Positions 36,487 to 48,400 of a stretch of DNA of 64,000 bases are shown one piece after another. The translations under genes were made by a program, and so were the position numbers. The first letter of the stretch is position 1, and every line of letters begins with the position of its first letter. The notes under the pieces are model-generated. The model saw only the letters and a list, made by a program, of their open reading frames with translations, was not told the DNA's origin and did no database searches. Source of the stretch: Acridotheres tristis (Eukaryota > Chordata > Aves > Passeriformes > Sturnidae); assembly GCA_037013685.1 (NCBI GenBank), contig CM072886.1, positions 30,263,080-30,327,079 on the forward strand, written 5' to 3'.

Positions 36487-39400
36487 GTATGTAACCCCCT
36501 CCCTCTCTCCCTCCTGTGCACACCCCTCCCTCCCTCCGCTCCTCCCTCCACCCTTCATCCCCCCTCTATCCCGCCCTCCTGAGTTCCCCCTTTTCTTCCC
36601 TCTGTTCTCCCCCTTCTTACCCCGTTCTTCTCTTGCTGCCCCTCCGCCCATCCGTGCTGCTTCCTCTTATGCCCCCTTTCTTCTCTTCCTCTCCTGCCTG
36701 CCCCTCCGGCTTGCCTCCTCCGTACCTCCCTCCTCCATTCCCCCTTTCTTCGCTAACCCTCCCTCCTGTGCACATCATTCCCTCCTTCATTCCTCTTTTC
36801 CTCCCTCTTTCCCTCCCATGCACAACCCTCCTCCTGCCCCCTAAAGCATCGGCGGCCACTCAGTGGCCGTCGATGCTTTAGGGGGCAGGAGGAGGAGGAG
36901 GGTTGTGGGTGGTTTTTTCCTGCTGTCTCTGGGAGAGGAAACCAAACCTCCCCTTTCTGGGTGTTAACTCTCCAGCCCCCATGGGTTGGGTTTCAAACCA
37001 CGTTTCTTAGGACTCGTTCTTTTGTAATAATGATTTGTGCTGTTGTTTTTATGAAGAGGCAAAAGCGACAAGCTGGAAACCAAAAAGGATATGCTCGTAG
37101 GTTTTGTTATTGTATAAATGAAGGTGAATAATTAACCTGTTACACTTGATATTTTTGCAGATCAAAAGAAGGAGGAAACTATGCCCACAGAGGGAGAGAA
37201 ATCTCCCGAGGCAGAGAATAACAACAATAATAATAAAAAAGGGAAAACTGGAGGCTCACAGGTAAAGAACACACACCCGAATAGGGAAATGCCCAAACTA
37301 TTAGCATTTAAAATGAAATGTTCAGCTAACAGCATTTCCTGCTCAGGGCATCTTTCTTTGGGTTGGATGAAACACAGTTGGTTGGGTGCAATGTTTTTAC
37401 TGCCTGGACATGTTCGTTTGATTGCATTTTGCAGTGATCAGCTGCTTTCCGTGTAATAGAAGCACTTTGACATTTTTTTCTTTATTTTTTGCGGGGGGAA
37501 AGACTGACTTGATGATGCAGTTGAGGTCTTAGCTGTCATATAATTATTGATAATTAGGGACTTTTAGGAACACTGTATTTAAAGATTATTTACAGTAATT
37601 CATACTTCCTTATTCAGAGCTGTATCATTGGTCTCTATGCAGAAGCACCTTTTTTTTTTCCCTTTGGCTTCCTGTGCAAACCTTAATGTTGACTTCTGAT
37701 GGTTCATACTTGCACTCTTCTCCTGAATCCTTTCTGTTTTCTCTCTTTTTATGGATAGGATTCTCAGCCTTCACCTCTTGCTTTGCTAGCAGCCACTTGC
37801 AGCAAAATAGGAACTCCTGGTGAGAATCAAGGAGCTGGACAGCAGCAGATTATTATAGACCCAAATCAAGGTTTGGTGCAGCTTCAGAATCAGCCACAGC
37901 AGTTGGAATTGGTAACAACTCAGCTTGCTGGAAACGCTTGGCAGCTCGTTGCTGCTACTCCTTCTGCTTCAAAAGAAAATAATGTTCCTCAACAAGGATC
38001 TTCTGTTGCCTCAAGTGCAGCAAGTCCCTCCAGCAGTAACAATGGAAGTACATCTCCCTCAAAAACCAAATCGGGCAATTCTTCTACAACGACCCCTGGA
38101 CAATTCCAAGTCATTCAAGTACAGAATCCAAGCGGTAGTGTCCAGTACCAAGTGATTCCACAGATTCAGACAACGGAAGGTCAAATCAATCCATCCAGCG
38201 CTACTGGTCTACAAGACATACAGGGTCAAATACAGCTTATTCCTGCAGGGAATAATCAGGCTATCCTCACAACTGCAAACAGGACAGCTTCGGGAAATGT
38301 TATTGCTCAAAATCTAGCAAATCAGACCGTTCCAGTCCAAATTAGGCCTGGTGTTTCCATACCACTACAACTGCAAACCATTCCTGGTACTCAGGCGCAA
38401 GTTGTAACAACGTTACCTATAAACATTGGTGGGGTAACCCTGGCTTTGCCTGTGATTAACAACGTTGCCACTGGAGGAAGTTCAGGTCAAGTTGGGCAGT
38501 CTACTGAGAGTGGCGTTTCCAATGGAAATCAGCTGGCGTCTACGCCTGTCACTTCTGCCTCTGGTAGTACCATGCCAGAGTCTCCTTCCTCATCTTCCAC
38601 AGCTACAACCACTGCCTCGACATCTCTGACTAGCAGTGACACACTGGTAAGCTCTGCAGAAACAGGCCAATACACAAGCACAGCAGGCAGCAGTTCAGAG
38701 CAGGCGACTGAAGAACCTCAAACAACTGCTACAGACTCCGAAGCCCAGAGCTCCAGTCAGCTTCAGTCCAATGGACTACAGAACGTTCAGGATCAGTCAG
38801 GTTCCCTTCAACAGGTCCAGATCGTAGGTCAGCCTATTCTGCAGCAGATACAGATCCAGCAGCCTCAACAGCAGATTATTCAGGCCATTCCTCCACAGTC
38901 ATTTCAGCTCCAGTCAGGGCAGACCATACAGACCATCCAGCAGCAGCCTTTGCAGAATGTTCAACTACAGGCAGTGAGCCCAACTCAGGTGCTCATCAGG
39001 GCTCCAACTTTAACACCATCAGGACAGATCAGCTGGCAAACTGTGCAGGTTCAGAATCTGCAAAGCCTTTCAAACCTGCAAGTTCAAAATGCTGGGTTAC
39101 CCCAACAACTAACCATTACCCCTGTGTCTTCAAGTGGTGGCACAACCATTGCCCAGATTGCTCCGGTGGCTGTTGCTGGTACCCCCATCACTCTGAATGC
39201 TGCCCAGCTTGCTTCAGTACCTAATCTTCAAACAGTAAGTGTTGCCAACCTGAGTGCTGCAGGTGTTCAAGTTCAAGGAGTTCCTGTTACCATTACCAGC
39301 GTTGCGGGTGAGTGATCTGACAAAGTTTTGGGGGTTTGCTTGTTTGTAGGGTTTTTTCTTTTGTTTGTGGTGGTTGTTTGCGGCTTTAGTTCATTTTTTT

Positions 39401-42400
39401 TTACTATTACAAGAATACGAGATGATTTTAGACTAACATTCTTTCTTCAGAATTTTCTGTAATGAATGTCAAACCCTTAACTGTGAGGAAATATCTTACA
39501 CTTATCACTAAAATTCAGATTTTAAAGTAACTGACATTTTTGCTAAATATTGAATTAATATTACCAGTTGCATCAGTTGAAATGGAACTGTTTGTATTTG
39601 ATAAACTATACTTAAATATTTCTGTCCTCCAGTTACTAAAGACATGTAGGCTCTAGAAGTAAACATGAGACTTTACTGTTAGAACTTTGATGTATTTGAA
39701 AAACAAGACGAAAAAGCTTTTTCCAACCAGGCAGTGTTCCTTGTCTCTTTTTGGCGGATGTAGAATGAGGAGTGACAGTATGTGAGCTAGGATACCTTGT
39801 GTCCTGGCATGCATTCGTATGGAACTACCCATTGCATTCTGCACTAATTCATAAAGTTGTTCCCTCAGAAGTTTGAGTTCTGCAAAGAGATTGAGTGGAA
39901 TAAGGTGTGCTTGCACATAGTTTCTGTGGCTTGCTTTAAAATAAAAAGATAAAAGCAACTGGTGACTGTACTTCAGTACTTGCTGCTGAACTTTTGATAT
40001 GTAGTATGAAATGTCTGTTTGGTTATGCTGGTCTAATAGCTGGGAAATGAGCTTTAAAAGGTTCTAGGCTGGATAATTGAGCTTAATTTTACAGTAAACT
40101 CTGCAATGTCTCTGCAGTGTCCCATAACGACAACTCTTTATGTAAAATTTGCCAGCTTCTAATGTTTCAGATAAAACTTGATTTAGGTAAGAGTTAGCTT
40201 TGTCAGCCTGATAACTACTTACCTAAGCTTGGGTTTATGTCATAGAAGTAAAAGTCTTCTATTGTGGTAGTTACAATAAGCTTCTCAAAAACAACCTGGC
40301 TGTAGGCACAGTTTTTTACTATAAAACTGTTAGAAAAAACACATCGTGTTTAACTGCTGTCCAGTCTGCATAAGCAAGTATTAATATCATATTGACTCTT
40401 AAATGGTTTGTCTTTTTATCATCGTATGCTGAGATGACAAAAGTTTAACTGATCAAAAGATTGTTCTCTTTAATTGAAATGCTTTTGAGGAGACATAACT
40501 ACTGACATTGTTTAGTAGTAAGAAATTTGCTATTGGGAGAATTTTGTTTGCTATGGTACTTCTCAGCATGGAATGGCATATTGAAATACTAAGAGCTGAG
40601 TTAGATGTGCTAAACCTGGCTTGTTTAAGGAGTGTCACACAAGCATTAATCTGTGTAATCAGAATTAAAATTTAGACCTTGTGTTTAGCTGTCGAGGTTC
40701 CAAGAGAAGTTTTGGTTACCTGTAGCTGAGCAACTGCAGTCCTGTTTACCTTGGAACACTTTTTTCTTGATAGAAAGATGCTGGTTGAAGGTTTTCTTAG
40801 AAGTCTCTACTTTGGTTGGGGACTCTGTAGGAAGACTGTTTTGGGAACAGCTTAGATTTGGTAGTGCTGGAGAAACCTTTCTGCATGTAGGTTTTTTCTC
40901 TGCTTACTAATGGTGTACTACTATTCAGTACACACTAGCAGGTATTAGGGCAAGAGATTCTGAATATCATCTTTGTTGATTATATTGACCCTACCTGTGC
41001 TTGTATATGATGTCTTTTGGAAAATAAAGAGAATTGAGATTGCTCTTTTTTCATCCTCAAGCTACCAATGAATCACAAGTATGGTCCTGGACAAGCCAAG
41101 CCTTAGTCATAGTGTTTATATGTTAACTAGACTACATTTCGTGACCATTGAATTCCCCTTCATTGTGCCCACTCTCTCCCGCCCTGCTCCTGCTAGGCTT
41201 ACATCTGTTTTCATAATTTTTTGGTAACAGTGAATCACAAAAACATAGAAAAGGAACCTTTAGAGGTCTTGTAGTTCAACCCCTCTGCAATGATCAGATC
41301 TTCAACTAGATCAGGTTGCTCAGTCCCATCCAGCCTGGCCTTGAATGCTTCCTGGGATGGGGTATCTACCACCTCTCTGGGCAATCTGTTCCAGTATTTT
41401 GCCACCCTCATTGTAAAAAACCCTTTTTCTTATGTCTAATCTATACCTACTCTCTTTCATATTAAGGCTATTCCCCACTGTCCTATCACAACATGCCCTT
41501 GTAGAAAGTCCTTCTTCAAGTCTCTTATAACCCCTTTAGGTATTGGAAGGTGCTATAAGGTCTCCCCAGAGCCTTCTTTTCTTCTGACTGAACAACCCCC
41601 ATTTTTGTCAGCCTTTCCCCATAGAAGAGGTGTTCCACCTCTATAAGTATTCTGATACTTTTTCCTTTCCTTTGTCAATAAGACACTATTTCTCACCCAG
41701 GACTTGATCTTATGGAGAAAGAATAATCTTTGTGAATGAAAGAGATTAGTTGTAATTTCCTTCTCCTAACTTATCTCTCCTTCTGTCTGATGAAACTTTC
41801 TGATTCTACGGTATGGGAATGGGAGACATGGTAAAATGTAAAGGAAAGTGAAGAACATGATGTGCCGTCCTTAATGCTGTATTAAGATTTCAAGGAAAGA
41901 ATGGTTATGAAATAGAAAATTGCAAACATGCTAAGATCTAAACTTTGCTTGCCACCTAAATAGAATAAGCTGAGTTGGTCAGGACTAATTTCCTCAGGTT
42001 TGCTGGTTTTTATTTGAATTTCTTTTTTTTGTTTTTTTTTTTATTCCCAGGCACCATTACAGGAAACCTTTTGAAAAACAAACAGCTCAGCTACCTCAAT
42101 ATCTGCAGACTGGTATTTCTTTTCTGCAGTACCTGAGCTTGCCAGTATGAAGTGTCTTGAAAATAAGCTGAACTCTCCACATGTAGATAATTTGCCACAA
42201 ATGAGCAGTAGAAGTAGGTGTTAGAAATGAGCTGTAGGGAGGATGTCCAGAAAATTGTAAGGAGAAGGCTGAGTGCACAACTCATCCCATACATTGATTC
42301 AGGTGCTCTAACTTTTTTAGAGAAGTTACTTTATCCTTCAATCAAACCACTTCAATCAAGCCAGTTGAGTTTCTAGGAAAAAAACTTTAAAAATCACAAT

Positions 42401-45400
42401 AAAAAATAACAATAAATAACTGTTTTTGTATTTTGTCATATTTCTGTTCCATGAAGAGTGGTTTTCCTAGTTATTTCCACTGTGAGATATTTAAGCGCTT
42501 TTTTCTTTAGTTTTTGAGTAGTAAATGAAATTGTAAAGCAGAAAAATACTTAGTTTAGAATTATAACAAATTGTTAATTTGTAGAAAATTTTGAGAAATG
42601 GGGGAGTTGTGGTTTTTGTTGGGTTTTTCTTGTTGTTGTTTTATCAAATGGATTCTAAATTCCAAAAGAGAAATATTTCACATTGGGAAGAAAAACATTA
42701 AAATTGTCTCGTAAATACTATATTTTGGTCTATCTTTCATAACCTTTGTTACTGAGAGTCTGTTGTAAACCTAGCAAGATGTATAAGTCTGTTTGGGTTT
42801 TTTTGTTGTGTTTTTTAGTTGAAAGTTAAAAAACTGATCCTACTAAGTACCATACTTAGGCTTATATGTTGCATATGGTCAAAAAGCCAGGCAAAGCAGC
42901 GAAGTTCTCACATTCTTTCCTTTTCTGTCCTGAGGAAAAACTTCAATGTCAATGATGAAAATAAGTTTTTTACTGTGAGAGCGACTGAATACTGTCACAG
43001 GTTGCCCAGAGAAGCTGCAGATTCTTTCTCTTTGGAGATATTCAGAAACTGTCTGGACATGGTCCTGGACAACTTTCTGTAGGTGGCCCTGCCTGAGCAG
43101 GATGATGGGACCAGATGCTCTCCAGAGGTCTCTTAAAGTCTACACCAATCTGTGATTCCATAAAATTTCATTAAGGTGTACAAAGTGTCAGTCAAAGGCA
43201 TAATTAAATGTGCAGAAGGGAGTTTTAATCTTCTCATCCAGTTGTTTCTGATAGTTAAAACCAGGTCTTTAAACAGTTGTTTAATTAAGAGGTAGACAAA
43301 CAACAGGCTGCATAAAAACCACTGTGGTTGCTTGAACATTCAGGGTTCTACTAATACCTGCCTTCTATGAGATCAGTACCTGTCATAGCCTTTTACCAAG
43401 CTAGTTGTGCACTATTTCTTCTCTGCTCTGTCAGTTGTTGTTTTGCACATGGTTCCCTGTGGAAGGGGATAGACTGGAGTGTTACAGGTGGCAACTTCCT
43501 GAATTTAGCCCCTGTGGCCTTGGGGAAAAGCAGATACTGCAGATACTTGCCTTTTTTCAAGGCTTCTGCTGTGAGAGTTACAGATGCAAGTTCAAAGGAT
43601 TCAAAGTCCCCAGCCCCTTTTTAAAATAAGGTATCTTTTGCCTTTTTGAAGCTTATGTTCAGGTCCTTCGATTTGTCTAGATGCATTGACAATATAAGGG
43701 ACTATGTGAAAGGAACTGATTTTACTACTACTTGATTCTAAGAAAAATATACAGTTTGCAAAATTGTTTCCTTTTGGTAGGTTAAGTTGTTTTGTCTTGT
43801 TGGTTGGTTTTGGTGTTTTTCTTTTGTTTTCATGGGGTTTTCTGTTTTTTGGGTTTTGTTGGTTGGTTGGTTGGGTTTTTGTCCCTCAGAAAAATTCATA
43901 TGAGAAAACAAAGTAATAGGTCAAACTCATATCTTCTTTATACATCTTAGACTAATTTTGTTATATGATGATGGAGGTGTTTGCCCCATACAAAAGTGAA
44001 TTAGATGATTTTGTTTTAAAGCAGTGAAAAATATTTTTTGTATATTTTGTATACTTGTTCCAAGATTTTTTTACTTGTTTTAAGCAAAAGTCATCAGATT
44101 TCATTACCTTGCTACACAAGTTCAAGCCTTTTTCTAGAAGATGAGTGGTGACATGGCCTGAATTATGGGGAATTTGGAGTTCATCCACCCAAAGTAACCT
44201 GGAGCAATGACTTCTGTTCAGTGGAATGGTCTGTTGCCTGGCAATATTAAAACTGGAGAGTTTTAAGTCGTTTGTAGGGGTGTGCAATGGGCTCCAAAAT
44301 AGTTGTTAATGACAATGAAATCCAGTGTTCTTATTGGGGTACTTAAAAAACATGATGAGCCTTGCCATTCTGTTTCATACTCTTTAGTAATGTGAGCTAC
44401 TAAGGCATTGCTCTCTTTGCCCAGATACTTTCACATCACTGTGACTAGTAATTATGCAAGTTGTCAGTACCTTGAGGTCTCCTGATTTCTTATGCATTTT
44501 CCCACTTGTCTGCATCCAGCTTCAGCCTGTCTTCAAGGCTTTCTCTTCCCTTTCCATCTGTATTAACTGCTCTTGTGTGACAGTCACTAGTTTTTGGACT
44601 TGCAGTTCAAAGACTCAATATATTGTTTAGATGTGACTGTCATTCTAGGTCAAAGTTTGATGAGGACTTTGAAGCATTCTACCCAATTCTTTAAACAGAA
44701 AAAAATGGATTAGATTGCCTGTATGTCACTCAGTGACTGGAAAAAGGTAAATATCACACCGATTTTAGAAAAAGTAATAAGTAGGACCCTGAGAACTACC
44801 AGCTAGTCAACCTCATTTCTGTGTCTGGTACAATCGTGGAACAACCTCCTGCCAGCTATGTCCAGGCATATGGTTACAGAGGTGGTTAGAGACAGCAAAC
44901 ATGTTGTCCCAAATGTACACCAAACATGGCTTCACAGAGGGCAAATCATGTCTGACTAATCCAGTAGCCTTCTAGGATGGAGTGACTGTATCAGTGGGTA
45001 AAGGAAGAGCTGCTAATATAATCTACTTCATCTGCCATGACTTACTGTAAGGAGTTTTGACATAGTCCTTCACAGTAGCCTTGGAGAGATATAGATTTTA
45101 TGGATAATAGGCAAGTGGCTGGATGGCCACATTCAGAGTTGCCATCAATGATTCAATCTCCAAATGTAGATCAGTAATCAATGATGTCCCTCAGGGGTCT
45201 GTACTGGGACCAGTACTGTCAGTATCTTTACTAAGGACGTTGTGGGATTGTGTACACCCTTATCAGATTTGCAGATGGCACCAAAATGAGTGGTGCAGTT
45301 GATGTGCCTGAGGGAGAGGATACCATGCAGAGAGTCTTGGCAGGCTTGAGAAGTGGGCCAATGTGAACCTCACTTTACTTCAGCAAGGCTGAATGAAAGG

Positions 45401-48400
45401 TTCTTCACCTGTGGCAGGGCAATCCCTAGTCTCAGGGTAGATTGTGTGTTGAAATAATGGATTGAGAGCAGCTCTGTGGAGAAAGACTTGGGGATTATTA
45501 GTCGATGAAAAATGGGATATGCACTGACAATGTACACTTGCAGCCCAGGAAGCCTATTGTATCCTGAGCTGCATTAAAACAAACAAGGCCAGATGTTCAA
45601 GGGATGTGATTCTCTCCCTCTTTGTCACTGTTGTGAGACCCCATCCATAGTAACGTGTCCTTTGCTGGGATCCCCACTAGAAGACAGACATGGATCTATT
45701 AGAGCTGGTACAGAAGAGGGCCATGAAAATGATCAGAGAGCTGAAAAACATCTTGTATGAAGGCAGGTTGAGAGACTTGGGATTATTCAAACTGGTGAAG
45801 AGAAGGCTCTGGGAGCCTTCCAAATATATAATGGGATCTTGTCAGAAAGACAGACTTTTTACCAAGATCTGCCTGCAGTAACAGCACAAGGGGCAGCAGT
45901 TTTAAGCTGAAAAAGGATAGATTTAGGCTGAGGAAGATACGTTTTACTCTGAGGGTGATGAGACACTGGAACAGGTTTTCCAGAGAGGTTGTAGATGCCC
46001 CATCCCTGGAAGTTCACGGTGACGTTGGGTAGGTCTTTGAGCAACGTGATCTAGCTGAAGATGTCCCTGCCCATGGCAAGGGGATCAGAACTACATGATT
46101 TTTAAAGGTGCCTTGTGACCCAAAACATTCTATGATTTTATGAATGTAAAAATCAAAAGTGTTCTGACCCTGTCTCATGCTGACTGCAGGTGATGCATAC
46201 AAGAGCAGTGCTCAGATTCTCTTCCTTTATTCAGTCACCTCCGTATTGCTGAGCCAAAACTGGGAATTTTTTTAAAAACATATTTAATAGTTCTTGATAG
46301 ATTTATTTTCTTTGCATTTGTCTTTTTTGAATCTGCCTAATTTTTTATGCATTCAATATTTGGCTGCAAAATATTGTGTTTTAATTGTTGCATAAGATAT
46401 GTTTTTATTTAAAGTTCTTAAGTTGCTCTGTTATGAAAACTTAAAATACCTGATTCATCTTCATACTATTCACAGTCTTCTATTACTCTCTATTATGTAT
46501 GCTAGATTTTGAGGGAAGGTGTTTAGTCTAAAGTCCTGGAATATTACACTTACATTGGTGAACGAAAGAAAATGCATTTTTGTGATAACATATCCTGTGA
46601 GGCTCCTCTTGTGTTAATGTAATAGTGAGTATTTCTAGAAACGGAACTCAGTGAGTGGCGTAGCTAAGCAAGAAGGGATTCCTGTAGGTAGTAAGAAGGT
46701 GAAAAAAGTTTAAATAGCCACATTACATACAGGAGAACTGGCAAATATAAACATCAAAGTTGGGAGTCAAAGGAGCTGAAGGATAGGGGTTGCAATATTT
46801 ATTTTTTTAAAAATAACATGCAGTGTTTTCCTGAATGTTCATTGACTAGGAAGATGCAGCAAACATCTTGAAAGAAACAAGCTGCAAGCTGTGGAATCTG
46901 TAGTAAAAAGATAAGTACAAAGTATTGAGCTGTATTTAAAAAGCAAACAAGCAAAAAAAGGCGTCTGTCTTGGTTTTTTACTTAGTATGTGTCTTGGCAT
47001 TCTAAGAGCGTAGATGGGAGGAGTATAGAAATGTAGCATACTTTTTCTAAAGTCATGAAAGGTCACAACTGTTCTCAGGCTGCCTTGAGCTGACAATTGT
47101 TGCAGAACCACAGTTTTAAATATTGTAATACTGGCATCCTTTTCAAATGTTTCAAAGTAATTACAGGAGAAGCATTTAGTCTCTTAGTGACAAAATTGCT
47201 TTGGCTGTGGGATTTTCTTAAACTGGAATTCAATACAGTGGCAAAAACAGTTTGACAACAAACTGCAGTTGAAAACAAACATTTGCCATGGTGATGGTAG
47301 CATAAAATAAAGGTGTCAGTGTTCTGGTTCTGAACTTGATGCCTAAGGAACGTGTAATCTGCCTGTTCAGAAAAATTGCCAATGGATAGTAACCTGGTAA
47401 ATATGCCTCAGTAAAATGAGTCTTTTTTTGTCTGACTTGTGAGTAGCAAGGCACGACTTCATCATTAGGTCTAAAATAAAGTGGGAAGGGGAAGCATTTC
47501 AAGTACTAGCTTTGCTCATAATTGCCATGTGAAATAGGTTTACAATGAGCTATTTTTATGCTATAAACTTCAAGAACAAAATATAAGTCTTAAAGTCGTC
47601 AAAGAAGAATGTTACTAAAGCTATATTTCCATATTACATTATGTGTGTCATCAATACAGATGCACTCTCTTGAGAATATTGGGGTTTGCCATACCCTCTC
47701 TCAATCTCTGTGGTCAGAAATCGGAGCATATAGAACACAAAAAGAATTGGCTGAGCTTCCTTGTTCATAAAATGCCAAGCAAGTGAATTGAGTGATACAG
47801 AACATCTTCACCAGCTTGTTAGTATTTTTTTTTCCTTTTTAAAAGCATACTTCGATCTGCACTAAATCAACCTTTTTGTTCTTCCATTACCACCTGGTGC
47901 GAGGAAAAGACAAGAAGCATATTCAAAATTTCATTTCAACAACTTCCTCACTGTAACTTAAATTTTGGAGTTCTAAGTCTCGTATTATTCTGGAGCTGTT
48001 AGATGAAATAAATAATTTCTTACTGCTTTAATATATTAAAAAACATTTTATTAGCAGTGGTGATTATTGGAAAGGCTAACTATATATGGAATTGGATGTT
48101 GCGTTCTAAGGAGTTGGACTCGATGATACTTGTGGGTCCCTTCCAACTCAGGATGTTCTATGATTATTAAAAAATAATTTTTTTTTTTGTGGTCATTGAT
48201 TTTAATGGCTAATTTAGTTAATAAAAATAGCCTGATTTACATGCTATAGCATAATAGCTTTAGAAGTAGTCAGGACTGCATAATGAAGTATAATTTTTAA
48301 AATTAATATTTTACTCTAGATATGACACTTTCATCAAAACAGTAGCTCTGGACATCTGTAGTCTCTTGAGAAATGTAGCATCAGAGCACATGCTTAGTTT

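Larger units (their letters stand above)
36487..37160 (+). other. SP4: SP4 intron 1 (674 bp)
   Basis: Donor GTATGT, acceptor TTTTTGCAG. The 5' half is a CT-rich tract ending in an inverted repeat; the rest is ordinary AT-richer intron sequence. Confidence 0.88.
36473..37221 (+). promoter_or_regulatory. Overlapping upstream ORF at the SP4 start (24 codons after splicing)
   Basis: An ATG at 36473, seven bases before the SP4 ATG, is in a different frame. After splicing exon 1 to exon 2 (36473-36486 joined to 37161-37221) it reads 24 codons and stops at TAA 37219-37221, inside the SP4 coding region. Its context is weak (T at -3, C at +4) while the SP4 ATG has G at -3, so leaky scanning would be expected. 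A regulatory effect is inferred. Confidence 0.5.

Noticed and set aside
36473..36844. 123-codon unspliced frame starting at the upstream ATG
   Set aside because: It runs through the intron 1 donor into the pyrimidine tract and is Pro/Ser low complexity. Splicing at 36487 removes it, leaving the short uORF.
36821..36907. Inverted repeat considered as a transposon (MITE) terminus or rho-independent terminator
   Set aside because: There is no target-site duplication or internal sequence, and the terminator class does not apply to this genome. The left arm continues the local tract, which favours template switching or artefact.
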